DNA of 64,000 nucleotides. Origin: SHXR01 sp046160305. Its GTDB lineage: Bacteria > Pseudomonadota > Gammaproteobacteria > Burkholderiales > SG8-39. The translations under genes were made by a program, and so were the position numbers. The stretch's first letter is position 1; each line of letters starts with the position of its first letter. The stretch lies in the NCBI GenBank assembly GCA_046160305.1, contig JBJXGX010000305.1, positions 1 to 64,000 of the forward strand. Reading direction: 5' to 3'. Positions 8,455 to 17,156 of this stretch are shown here, in pieces. The notes below the pieces were generated by a model, which did not search any database, was not told the DNA's origin, and saw only the letters and a list, made by a program, of their open reading frames with translations.

Positions 8455-8598
8455 TCGAGGTCATTCTCTCGATCGCACTGTATTCCGGGGATCGGTATTC
8501 CGGTGTTGGGAACTGCTCCGTCTTGGGTCGGCGCGATGATCCATGCAACGGTGATGCCTGGTTGGGGGCGCTCGATTGCCCATGATATCGTGGCAAAC

Positions 8599-8916
8599 AT
8601 GGAACGCGTGATTCGCATCGAAAAATTCCACCGGCGCACGATCGTTCTGCTGCTTGCAGCCTTGCTCCAAAGTTGCGTGGTCGTTCCTCGCACCATTGAA
8701 GTCTACGACTCGCAATGCAAGATCGAGTCGAGGCAAATGATCCTCGAAGTGCACCAGATCGGAATGCTTGGCCATTGCTCCAACAATGGGTGCGTGGCTG
8801 CCCTGGCGGTCATCGGGGCCGTAACCGCGGCAAGCGTTGTCGTGTCGGGCAGCATTGTGGTGGCGGGCAACGTCGTCTATTGGTTCGAGAAGCGTGGACA
8901 GTGCGTGCACGGATAA
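8599..8916 (+). CDS. Small lipoprotein of unknown function
   Basis: A 105-residue protein with a lipoprotein signal: basic RIEKFHRRT, hydrophobic LLLAALL, and lipobox LQSC with the lipidated cysteine at residue 26. The mature part carries four further cysteines and a long hydrophobic segment (AALAVIGAVTAASVVVSG) that could be a membrane helix. ATG 8599 is chosen because it places the lipobox correctly; the longer open frame upstream runs antisense through the Bug gene. No function can be assigned. Confidence 0.65.
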   Translation: MERVIRIEKFHRRTIVLLLAALLQSCVVVPRTIEVYDSQCKIESRQMILEVHQIGMLGHCSNNGCVAALAVIGAVTAASVVVSGSIVVAGNVVYWFEKRGQCVHG

Positions 8917-9040
8917 TGAATCCGATTGATGTCGGCCGATCGATCGAGACAACGACGTGTTCCCGCCGAAGGACAACTTCCCGCGCCCGTGTACCATTGA
9001 GGCGATTCCGAACACCAACCGTTATTCGGGAGATCATCCG

Positions 9041-9529
9041 ATGTTGCGCGCGACGTTTCTTTCTCTTGGGATCATGCTCACTATGTCTCAGCCGGCGGCA
9101 GGCCAGGAAGTCCTCGAGGGCACCTGGAAGCTGATCAGCAGTACACGTACCAACGCCGCAACCGGGGTGACGGCCAATACGTTTGGTCCGACCCCGCAAG
9201 GCTTCATCACCTACACGCGGGACGGTCGTCTGTCCGTGGTCATCATCGGCAGTGACCGGCCGAAGCCGCAAAGCGTCCAGGCCATGACCGAGCGCGAGCG
9301 CAGTCAGCTCTTCTCTTCAATGATGGCGTATACCGGTACCTACAAGTTCGACGGCAAGAGCATCGTGCACGAGATCGATCTCGCGTGGAACGAGGTCTGG
9401 AGCGGCACGAATCAGATTCGCGACATCAAGAAGGAGGGCGACCGGCTGATCTACACGACGCGACCCTCCCCGTCGCCATCGGACGGCGCGATGGGATTCG
9501 GCACCGTGATCTGGGAGAAGGTGAAGTGA
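9041..9529 (+). CDS. Lipocalin-like domain protein, exported
   Basis: A 162-residue protein with a signal peptide (MLRATFLSLGIMLTMSQPAAGQ) and a lipocalin_5-type domain. The domain opens LEGTWKLISSTRT, continues GFITYTRDGRLSVV, and has a YTGTYKFDG strand and a final TVIWEKV. A GGGAG ribosome site precedes ATG 9041. Members of this family are periplasmic ligand-binding barrels of unclear role, often near Bug or catabolic genes. Confidence 0.75.
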   Translation: MLRATFLSLGIMLTMSQPAAGQEVLEGTWKLISSTRTNAATGVTANTFGPTPQGFITYTRDGRLSVVIIGSDRPKPQSVQAMTERERSQLFSSMMAYTGTYKFDGKSIVHEIDLAWNEVWSGTNQIRDIKKEGDRLIYTTRPSPSPSDGAMGFGTVIWEKVK

Positions 9530-9639
9530 GGTTGGCGCAATCCGCCCAACGCCCCGAAGCTGAGCGATCAAGGGAGCGCTTCGCCTATCCCAGGCAGAGC
9601 GGATGATGCATACGGACCACGGCTGGGTTACGGTGGGTC

Positions 9640-10557
9640 ATGCCTAGCACCAACTGGGGCGGCCTCTATATCGTCCTAGCCGTGCTGCTCTGGGCGGGCA
9701 ATGCGGTGACCGGGCGGATCGCCTCCGATGCGAACGTTCCGCCGATCGCGCTCAACTTCTGGCGCTGGGCGATTGCGTTCCTCATCATGGCGCCCTTCGC
9801 GATGCCGAAACTGTACGCCCAGCGTGATCTGTTCAAGACGCATTGGCGGCACTGGACCGTGTTCGGCATCATTACCGTAGCCGGCTTCAATTCGGCGTAC
9901 TACGTCGGCCTGCAGTACACCACCGTCGTGCAGGGCACGTTGATCTCATCGGCGCTGCCGATCTTCGTGCTTGTCGCGGCGCGGCTTTTTCTTGGCCAGC
10001 CGATCACCGGCCGGCAGCTTGGTGGCGTGGGTCTTTCACTCACCGGCGTGGCTATCATCGTCTCGCGTGGCGACCCCGCGGTGCTGCGTGACCTGACCCT
10101 GAATATCGGTGATGTCTGGATGCTCCTCGCCGTGTTTCTCTGGGCGGCACAGACGATCCTGATCCGTTTCGTGCCGAAGGGCATGGATCTGGTCGCATTC
10201 CAGGTCGCTTGCTTCGTCGCCGGGCTGACCGTCCTCGCGCCGTTCTACCTCTATGAGACCGTTGGCGGACGACCCATGCCGCTCACATGGGCGGCGGTGC
10301 TGCTGGTCGGCTATGCGAGCATCATGGCGAGTGTCGTGGGCTTCACCTGCTGGAATCTTGGGGTCATACGGGTCGGGGCCAAGACCGCGGGCTACCTCGG
10401 TAATCTGTTTCCGGTTTTTGGCGCAGCGCTCGGCATTCTGTTGCTGGGCGAACCGTTCCAGTGGTTTCATGCGGTCGGGGGCATCGTGACACTCGCCGGC
10501 ATCGGTCTTGCGACCATGGCGCCGGCGACCCCGATGCCTGTCGCGGAAAAGGTCTAG
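9640..10557 (+). CDS. EamA/DMT-family transporter
   Basis: A 305-residue inner-membrane protein with two EamA repeats of five membrane segments each. The first includes WGGLYIVLAVLLWAGNAVTG, and the second starts at DVWMLLAVFLWAAQTILIRF. These exporters move small metabolites or amino acids outward. It precedes the Rieske oxygenase gene by 21 bases and may be in the same operon. Substrate not predictable. Confidence 0.85.
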   Translation: MPSTNWGGLYIVLAVLLWAGNAVTGRIASDANVPPIALNFWRWAIAFLIMAPFAMPKLYAQRDLFKTHWRHWTVFGIITVAGFNSAYYVGLQYTTVVQGTLISSALPIFVLVAARLFLGQPITGRQLGGVGLSLTGVAIIVSRGDPAVLRDLTLNIGDVWMLLAVFLWAAQTILIRFVPKGMDLVAFQVACFVAGLTVLAPFYLYETVGGRPMPLTWAAVLLVGYASIMASVVGFTCWNLGVIRVGAKTAGYLGNLFPVFGAALGILLLGEPFQWFHAVGGIVTLAGIGLATMAPATPMPVAEKV

Positions 10558-10578
10558 GCACGAGAAAGGAATATCGAG

Positions 10579-11823
10579 ATGGCAATGTCGAGGGAAGACA
10601 ACGAGCTGATCACCCGCGTCACCAACGGCGCACCAATGGGCGCGATGCTGCGCGAGTGGAACTGGATTCCGGCCTGCGTCAGTTCGCAGATCGAGGCCGA
10701 TGGGGCGCCGTTGCGGGTCAAGCTTTTTGGTGAGCGCTTTGTCGCATTTCGCTCGACGGACGGACGAGTCGGTTTCTTCAACGAGGCGTGCCCGCATCGG
10801 CGCGCGTCATTGGCGCTCGCACGGAATGAAGACAACGCGTTGCGCTGCATTTATCACGGGTGGAAATTTTCGGTTGAAGGCAAGACCGTCGAGGTGCCCA
10901 CCCAGGCGCGTAATCCCGAGGCGTTCTGCGAGCGCGTTCCACTCAAGCACTATCCGGCGCGTGAAGCGGGCGGCGTTGTCTGGGTCTGGTTGGGTAAAGG
11001 CGACAAACCTCCTCGCGTGCACGATTTTGCGTTCACCACGCTTGGCCCGGCGCATCGTCTGCCGCACTACCAGATGGTGAAAGCCAACTGGGTGCAGGGG
11101 CTGGAGACCACGATGGACTCCTCCCATGCGAGCGTGTTGCATCAAAGCCAGTTCGACGCCTTCAATATCCCGAAGCAGATGGTGAAATACAAGGCACCGT
11201 TCTTCGAGGTCGAACCGCAGCCGTATGGCTTTCGCTATGCCGCGATCCGCGTGACCAACGAGGGCGATCGGTTCGTCCGGATCAGCGAGTTCGTGCTGCC
11301 TTGGTACAGCGTGATCTCGATTCCTGGTGTCGACTCGATGCTCTTCTTCTCGGTGCCGGTCGACGATGAGACCACCGCCTACTGGACGATTCCGCATCGC
11401 GCCGAAGGCCCGCCTGTGAAATCGCCATGGACCACGTTCACCGACGCGGGCAACTATCCGCCGGCGGTCCCAGGTGGGCCGGAGAATAGCTGGGGCCAGG
11501 ATCGTGCGCTGATGAAGGCGGGGCACTTCTCCGGGTTTCCACAGCATCTCACCACCGAGGATTTCGTGGTGATGGAAAGCCAGGGCGGCATCCTCGATCG
11601 CACCGAAGAATTCCTGAACGCCGCCGATAGTGCGGTGCTGCAGATCCGGCAATCGCTCCTGAGATCCGTGCGACGCTTCATGGCAGGCGAGGGCCCGGAG
11701 CCGCTGCCCGCCGGTTTCACGTATGCGGGCGTGAAGCCCGCGCAGATGAATCTCACCGAGGGCGAGGACTGGCGGCGGATTCCCCAAGACCAGCCCGATC
11801 GGGTTGAGCAGGGTTCATATTGA
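10579..11823 (+). CDS. Rieske non-heme iron oxygenase, phthalate-dioxygenase type
   Basis: A 414-residue oxygenase subunit with Rieske ligands C71-x-H73 and C90-x2-H93. The iron-site segment is NWVQGLETTMDSSHASVLH, which fits the type IA (homotrimeric, reductase-supported) group such as phthalate 4,5-dioxygenase. No beta subunit or reductase is adjacent. It overlaps the following Bug gene region within a few bases, which suggests that receptor is specific for the enzyme's substrate. A GAAAGGA ribosome site precedes the ATG. Confidence 0.9.
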   Translation: MAMSREDNELITRVTNGAPMGAMLREWNWIPACVSSQIEADGAPLRVKLFGERFVAFRSTDGRVGFFNEACPHRRASLALARNEDNALRCIYHGWKFSVEGKTVEVPTQARNPEAFCERVPLKHYPAREAGGVVWVWLGKGDKPPRVHDFAFTTLGPAHRLPHYQMVKANWVQGLETTMDSSHASVLHQSQFDAFNIPKQMVKYKAPFFEVEPQPYGFRYAAIRVTNEGDRFVRISEFVLPWYSVISIPGVDSMLFFSVPVDDETTAYWTIPHRAEGPPVKSPWTTFTDAGNYPPAVPGGPENSWGQDRALMKAGHFSGFPQHLTTEDFVVMESQGGILDRTEEFLNAADSAVLQIRQSLLRSVRRFMAGEGPEPLPAGFTYAGVKPAQMNLTEGEDWRRIPQDQPDRVEQGSY

Positions 11824-11840
11824 TTCCGGAGGCACGACAC

Positions 11841-12866
11841 GTGAACCATATCGCTGATGCACTGGATGGGCGTCTATCGAGTGGCATCGTCCTTCGCAAA
11901 CGTTCGGCCGCCTGCCTGGTGGCGCTTCTCATCGGCGCGACGGCGAGTTTCGGCGCCGCGGCGCAAGCGCCTGCGTATCCATCGAAGCCCGTCCGCTGGA
12001 TCGTGCCGTTCCCGCCGGGTGGCGCAACCGACATCATCGCTCGCATCGTCGCGCAGAAGCTGACCGACGGTTGGGGACAGACCGTCTTCGTCGAGAACCG
12101 TGCCGGTGCCGCGGGCGCGATAGGCTCGCAGGCGGTGTCCAAATCGGCGCCGGACGGCTACACCCTTCTCATGGGCACGACGTCCACGCATGCGGTCAAT
12201 CCCGCGGTCAATCCGAAACTACCCTACGACAGTATCGCCGATTTCTCCGCCGTGACCGCGGTCGCCACGTTTCCAAACGTGCTGGTCGCGCATCCTGCCG
12301 TCGCTGCGTCGCTCCAGGATTTGATCGCGCAGTTGAAAGCGAATCCGGGGAAGTTCAACTTCGGCAGCTCGGGCGCCGGGAGCTCGACCCACCTTGCCGG
12401 GGAACTCTTCAGGCAAATGACGGGCACCGAGATGAATCACATTCCCTACAAGGGAACCGGTACGCTCCTCGGTGACGTTCTGGCGGGCCATGTCTCATTC
12501 GCGTTCGACCAGATCACCGGCGTCATGTCGATGGTGCATTCGGGCAAGCTGCGTGCGCTTGGCGTAGCCAGCCGGGCACGCAGTCCCGCGCTACCGGACG
12601 TCCCGGCGATCGCGGAGATCCTGCCGGGTTACGAGGCGATGGCGTGGGTGGGTATTTTCGCGGCTGCGAAGACGCCGCCTGAAATCGTGGGCCGGATCCA
12701 GACCGAAGTCCGGCGGATCGTCCATGCGCCTGACATCGCGCAGCGGCTGCGTGATCTGGGCGCTGAACCCGTTGCGAGCGCGCCCGACGAATTCACGGCG
12801 TTTCTACGCGCCGACACCGAGAAATGGCGCACGCTGGTGCGCACCGCGAATATCAAGGTGGAGTGA
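11841..12866 (+). CDS. Tripartite tricarboxylate transporter receptor, Bug family
   Basis: A 341-residue receptor from GTG 11841, chosen because GGAGG lies eight bases upstream; an in-frame TTG at 11820 overlaps the oxygenase stop. The signal segment is ACLVALLIGATASFGAAAQA. Bug motifs are YPSKPVRWIVPFPPGG, FVENRAGAAGAIG and HIPYKGTG. It follows the Rieske oxygenase in the same operon and probably binds its aromatic or carboxylate substrate (inference). Confidence 0.9.
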   Translation: MNHIADALDGRLSSGIVLRKRSAACLVALLIGATASFGAAAQAPAYPSKPVRWIVPFPPGGATDIIARIVAQKLTDGWGQTVFVENRAGAAGAIGSQAVSKSAPDGYTLLMGTTSTHAVNPAVNPKLPYDSIADFSAVTAVATFPNVLVAHPAVAASLQDLIAQLKANPGKFNFGSSGAGSSTHLAGELFRQMTGTEMNHIPYKGTGTLLGDVLAGHVSFAFDQITGVMSMVHSGKLRALGVASRARSPALPDVPAIAEILPGYEAMAWVGIFAAAKTPPEIVGRIQTEVRRIVHAPDIAQRLRDLGAEPVASAPDEFTAFLRADTEKWRTLVRTANIKVE

Positions 12867-12888
12867 AACGTTTTCCCGATTTCGCCCG

Positions 12889-14235
12889 TCAGCGCATCGA
12901 CGCTGCAACGCGCACCAGATAGGTTGCGATGTCCGGCATGACGATCACGAGCAACAGCACCACCCCCATCGTGGCCGCGAACGGCAGTGCCCCGATGAAG
13001 ATGTCGGCCAGGGTGATGTCCTTTCGCGCAAGGGTTGAATGCACCACGAATACCGACAGCCCGAACGGCGGGGTCAGCAGTCCGATTTCGGTGGCGATCA
13101 CCGTGATCACACCGAACCAGATGAGATCGACGTTGTACTGTTTGAGCAACGGCAGGAAGAGCGGCACCATGATCAGCATGATCGATGTCGAGTCGATGAT
13201 GGTCCCGAGAATGAGAACGATGATTATGTAGATCGCGATCGTTCCCCACATTCCGACATGGATGCTTTCCATCAGACTGCCGAGCTCGTTCGGCAACCCC
13301 GACATGCCGAGCATGCGGCTGTACATGCTTGCCGCGACGATGAGGAATAGCAGCGTGGCGGTGATGCTCCCGGTCTCGAGGATCACGTCCCACAGCACGC
13401 GCCAAGTCAGGCGGCGCCGCACGATCGCGAAGATCAGCGCGGCGAACGCACCGGCCGCGCCGGCCTCGACCGGCGTGAACACCCCGGCATAGAGGCCCCC
13501 CAGCACGAGTACCACCAGCGTCAGGATCGGCAGCGCCTTCGCCCACAGATTTACCGAGGCCATCTCGACCGCGCTCGCGCGCGCGGCCGCATCGAAGGCG
13601 CGCTGGTCGGTCACCACCGACTTCGGGAACCAGTACGCCATGATCAGGATCTGGACGCAATAGGCGAACGTCAGCAGCAGCCCGGGGCCGATGCCCGAGA
13701 TGAACAGATCGCCGATCGATTGTTCCGAAATGATGCCGTAGATGATGAACAGCACGCTTGGCGGGATCAACATGCCAAGCACCGAGGATCCCGCGACGGT
13801 GCCGACGGCGAACCGCTTGTTGTAGCCGTAGCGCAGCATCTCGGGGACCGATAGCTTCGAGAAGATCGACGCGGAGGCGACCGACACGCCGGTGATCGCG
13901 GCGAAGATCGCATTGGCCGCCACGGTAGCCATCCCCAGGCCGCCTTTGATCCGGCGGAGCAACACCTGACCGATGTCATACGTGTCGCGCCCCATGCCGG
14001 CCGCGCCGACCAGCAACCCCATCATCACGAAGAGCGGGATGACGCCGAACAAGAACTGGTTGACGGTCTGCGCCGCGGATATCCATAGCAAGTTGGATGC
14101 GATCGTGGCGCTATCGCGAATCATCCAGACGCAGATGAACGACACGAGCGCGAGCGTCGTCGGGATATGCATGCCGATGTAGATCAGGAAGAGCATGGCC
14201 ACGACCGACCACAGGGCGAGTTCCCAGCCGGCCAT
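12889..14235 (-). CDS. TRAP transporter large permease, DctM family
   Basis: A 448-residue membrane protein with about twelve segments. It contains ANAIFAAITGVSVASASIFS, GMLIPPSVLFIIYG and the terminal LLTPPFGLSVFVVHS, all typical of DctM. Its ATG overlaps the dctQ stop codon by one base (TAATG), so translation is coupled. It ends the dctP-dctQ-dctM operon and converges on the Bug gene at 11841 with a 22-base gap. Confidence 0.92.
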   Translation of the reverse strand: MAGWELALWSVVAMLFLIYIGMHIPTTLALVSFICVWMIRDSATIASNLLWISAAQTVNQFLFGVIPLFVMMGLLVGAAGMGRDTYDIGQVLLRRIKGGLGMATVAANAIFAAITGVSVASASIFSKLSVPEMLRYGYNKRFAVGTVAGSSVLGMLIPPSVLFIIYGIISEQSIGDLFISGIGPGLLLTFAYCVQILIMAYWFPKSVVTDQRAFDAAARASAVEMASVNLWAKALPILTLVVLVLGGLYAGVFTPVEAGAAGAFAALIFAIVRRRLTWRVLWDVILETGSITATLLFLIVAASMYSRMLGMSGLPNELGSLMESIHVGMWGTIAIYIIIVLILGTIIDSTSIMLIMVPLFLPLLKQYNVDLIWFGVITVIATEIGLLTPPFGLSVFVVHSTLARKDITLADIFIGALPFAATMGVVLLLVIVMPDIATYLVRVAASMR

Positions 14236-14795
14236 TAAATGAGCTCCTCGGCGCGACGTGACTTGTCGTCGGCGGGCGACAGGGGCGGCTTACCGGCGAT
14301 GCCGCGCAGATTGTCGAGGACGAGCAACAGGAATTGGATTCCCATCAGGCCGCAACCGATGAAGAGCACGAGGAACGCCGGCCAGCGCGGAAACGTGAAC
14401 ACCCCGGGGATTCCCTCGAAATCCCCGGCATCGTAGGCGCGCAGCCAGCGGCTCCAGCCCGGCCACATGATGCCCGCCATCAGCGCGGCACCGGCCACAT
14501 TGAAGAAGAGCGCGAGCGCATTGCCGATGCGCGGATGCCGTTCACTCAGCCAATTGTAGAAGGCGTCCGAGCGCGTCAAGCGGCCTGAGCGCAGCGTATA
14601 GGCGATCTGCAGATAGAGGACGACGATGATCGAGGCCTGAATCACCTCGGTGGTACCGTCGATCGGCGCGTTGAACACGAATCGCATGATGATGTCGGTC
14701 ACGATGATGAACATCATGACGAAGATCCAGATCGATGCGAGACAGTTGCTGCCAAGGACGATCGCGCCGAACGCGCGATACAGTGCGTTGATCAC
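14235..14795 (-). CDS. TRAP transporter small permease, DctQ family
   Basis: A 186-residue protein with four membrane helices, opening with NCLASIWIFVMMFIIVTDII and containing the family segment DGTTEVIQASIIVVLYL. It lies between the receptor and large-permease genes. A GC-rich hairpin with a TTTTC tail precedes it and probably limits read-through from dctP. Confidence 0.88.
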   Translation of the reverse strand: MINALYRAFGAIVLGSNCLASIWIFVMMFIIVTDIIMRFVFNAPIDGTTEVIQASIIVVLYLQIAYTLRSGRLTRSDAFYNWLSERHPRIGNALALFFNVAGAALMAGIMWPGWSRWLRAYDAGDFEGIPGVFTFPRWPAFLVLFIGCGLMGIQFLLLVLDNLRGIAGKPPLSPADDKSRRAEELI

Positions 14796-14832
14796 GCTCT
14801 AGGTTCCCTTCGGTCAGGCGCCGCGGTGCAAG

Positions 14833-14858
14833 AAAACGCCCCGGCACCGGCCGGGGCG
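14833..14858 (-). terminator. Attenuating terminator between dctP and dctQ
   Basis: On the minus strand an 8-bp perfect stem (CGCCCCGG with its complement, 6-base loop) is followed directly by TTTTC. Its place just after the receptor stop fits the common arrangement in which the receptor is made in excess over the permeases. Confidence 0.65.
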
Positions 14859-14878
14859 GACGCAGTTGCCGGCGAATG

Positions 14879-16045
14879 CTATTTCTTGTCCCAGTCACGC
14901 ACGACGATCTGCTTTTTCTCGCGCATGAACCCCATCCACTCCTGCAGGATCCTGGTGCCATCCTGGCCGGCCTTGTCGCGTGCCCGCGCCCAGTCGAGCC
15001 CAAGCGAGGGCAATTCATCGGCCCAGGCCTTTACCTCTGCGGGCGCCATCACGGTGGTTTTCTGTTTGTACTGCTTCACGCAGAGGTCTGCGCCGGCCTT
15101 GGTGCCTTCAGTGATCCGTCGATTGTTCTCATCGCTCCAGGCCTTCATCGATTCGGTGATCGCCGACTTGACCTCCGCCGGGTAGCGCGCCCATGAATCC
15201 TTGTTGACGGTCATGATCTGCATCATGACCCCGCCCATGCTTGGATCGAGATGATAGGGCGCAAGCTCGCAGAACTTGAACGTTCCCGCGACCTGCTGCC
15301 ACATCACGATGCCGTCGAACACGCCGGACTGCAATGAGTTGTACATGGTGTCGAGCGCCGTGAGCACGCCGACCACGCCGGTTGGCCGCAGCCACGGAAT
15401 GTTCGGTCCGCCCATGCCGATCTTCACACCCTTCAATTCATTCAGTGTCTTGATCTCTTTTTTCGTCCAGAGCGCGTAGTTCTCCATCGCCGCACCGACC
15501 TTCAGCGGAATCTGGTTGTATTTCTCCAGCTCCTTGGTGAACGCGGGGAATTTCTGCAGCAGCCGGTCGAAGCCCTCGACCATTACGTCGATGTCCTTCG
15601 ATGTGAAAGGCGTGGCGTAGGTGAGCTGATACATGGGCAGCTTGTCCGCATAGAACACGGCCGGGATGATGCCCATATCGCCGAGCCCGGCTTCCATGCC
15701 TTCCAATTCGCCGCGCGTCTTGACCACCGTCCCGCTGAATCCGTGCACCCACTGCACCTTGAACTTGCCGGTTTTCGCAAGTACCCGGTCGACGGCAGGT
15801 GAGAACCCGTCGATGGCCGCACCGATCGGCGTATTGGCCGGCGCGTTGCCGGAGATGATGCTGATCTTGATGTTCTGCTGGGCATGCGACTCGGCGCCAA
15901 TGGTGAGCGCGAGCGCGCCGACCACAGCGAGCGTGCCGTGGACCAGCGTGTTCCGGATCGTTGGCGCGGCGACTGAACCTTCAGCGCGTGCCGTCACGGG
16001 ATGCTTCCAAGGTGAAAGCGTCGCGCGAATGAGTGTGCGTGGCAT
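14879..16045 (-). CDS. TRAP transporter substrate-binding protein, DctP/TAXI-like
   Basis: A 388-residue periplasmic receptor. An AAGGAG site five bases before ATG 16045 supports this start, which leaves an unusually long N-terminal region before the hydrophobic signal (TLAVVGALALTIGAESHAQ). The mature part includes LNELKGVKIGMGGPNIPW and SLQSGVFDGIVMWQQV, the DctP pattern of a motif followed by a ligand-site tryptophan. It is the first gene of the dctPQM operon. The long leader could mean translation really starts at an inner GTG. Confidence 0.88.
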   Translation of the reverse strand: MPRTLIRATLSPWKHPVTARAEGSVAAPTIRNTLVHGTLAVVGALALTIGAESHAQQNIKISIISGNAPANTPIGAAIDGFSPAVDRVLAKTGKFKVQWVHGFSGTVVKTRGELEGMEAGLGDMGIIPAVFYADKLPMYQLTYATPFTSKDIDVMVEGFDRLLQKFPAFTKELEKYNQIPLKVGAAMENYALWTKKEIKTLNELKGVKIGMGGPNIPWLRPTGVVGVLTALDTMYNSLQSGVFDGIVMWQQVAGTFKFCELAPYHLDPSMGGVMMQIMTVNKDSWARYPAEVKSAITESMKAWSDENNRRITEGTKAGADLCVKQYKQKTTVMAPAEVKAWADELPSLGLDWARARDKAGQDGTRILQEWMGFMREKKQIVVRDWDKK

Positions 16046-16190
16046 TCCGTCTCCTTTGGCGGGCTTGGCGTTGAACAGAGGCTGCTTTTTTTTGGATTCT
16101 ATCCTCGCGCCAGGAATTCAGGAATATTGCGAACCCCACCGGGCAAGCCGGTGCATCCGTGCTGCGACCCGGTCTAGGAAATCATGCCGT

Positions 16191-17156
16191 TCACTCCAAC
16201 TGGATACCGGCTGCCTTCAGCGGTGCACCGTTCTTCTCGATTTCGCTCTCGACATATCGCTTGAAGTAGTCGGTTGAGCGGCGCTCCGGGGCGACGACGA
16301 TGGCACCGGAAGCAAGCAATTGGTCCTGCACGGATCTGGTTTCCATCGCGGCGACGGTGGCGCCATGCAATTTTTGGATGATCGGCTCGGGCGTGCCCTT
16401 GGGCATGAAGAAGCCGAACCATGTCGATGCGTCGAAATCGATGAACCCTTGTTCCTTCGCGCTCGGAAGGTTAGGCAGCATGGGTGCGCGATCGGGCGTC
16501 AAGATCGCGATGGCCTTCACCCGGTTCCCTTCGATGGACGGCACCGCGGTCGCCGACAGTGTGCAGATATAGTCGACGCGGCCCGCCATCAAATCCTGCA
16601 TCGCGGGCCCGCCACCGCGATAGGGAATATGCGTGATGTTGACGCCTATCGCCGCGTTCAGGAGCGCGCAATCGACGTAGCCGGTGGAGCCGATGCCCGC
16701 GGAGGCGAATTGCATCGTGCCCTGATTCTTCCTGGCGTAGGCGATGAACTCCTGGAGCGAGTTGGCGGGAAGATCCTTCCGCGCGATCAGGACCGTGGGC
16801 TGATCCGCGACCAGCACGACCGGCATCAAGTCGGCGCGCAGGTCGTAGAGCGGCTTCTTGTACAACGTTTGATTGATCGTGTCGGCACGGCTGCCGAGTA
16901 CGAACTGATAACCATCGGGCGCCGCTTTCGCTACACGGGCCGAGCCGACCATGCCACCGGCCCCGCCGACATTTTCGATCGTTACCGGCTGGCCCAGGGT
17001 TTCGGACAGGCGCTTGCTGAGGATGCGTCCGAGTACATCGGTGCCGCCGCCCGCCGCAAATCCGACCACCATCGTTACTGGCCGGGTCGGCCAGCTCTGC
17101 GCAGACACGCCGAAGCTGGCCATCGCAAAGACCAACGCCAGAGTTCGCTCGATCAT
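16191..17156 (-). CDS. Tripartite tricarboxylate transporter receptor, Bug family
   Basis: A 321-residue receptor with a signal peptide ending in FGVSAQ, followed by SWPTRPVTMVVGFAAGG. It has IENVGGAGGMVGS and HIPYRGGGP. Its ATG lies in a four-base ATGA overlap with the ABC ATPase stop, so this Bug gene is the last gene of the BMP-ABC/amidase operon. A second type of receptor coupled to an ABC operon is unusual and suggests both bind related compounds. Confidence 0.9.
   Translation of the reverse strand: MIERTLALVFAMASFGVSAQSWPTRPVTMVVGFAAGGGTDVLGRILSKRLSETLGQPVTIENVGGAGGMVGSARVAKAAPDGYQFVLGSRADTINQTLYKKPLYDLRADLMPVVLVADQPTVLIARKDLPANSLQEFIAYARKNQGTMQFASAGIGSTGYVDCALLNAAIGVNITHIPYRGGGPAMQDLMAGRVDYICTLSATAVPSIEGNRVKAIAILTPDRAPMLPNLPSAKEQGFIDFDASTWFGFFMPKGTPEPIIQKLHGATVAAMETRSVQDQLLASGAIVVAPERRSTDYFKRYVESEIEKNGAPLKAAGIQLE

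Noticed and set aside
16111..16130. Third copy of the GAATTC-type palindrome
   Set aside because: Only the first half matches (GGAATTCAGGAAT), so membership in the family is not secure.
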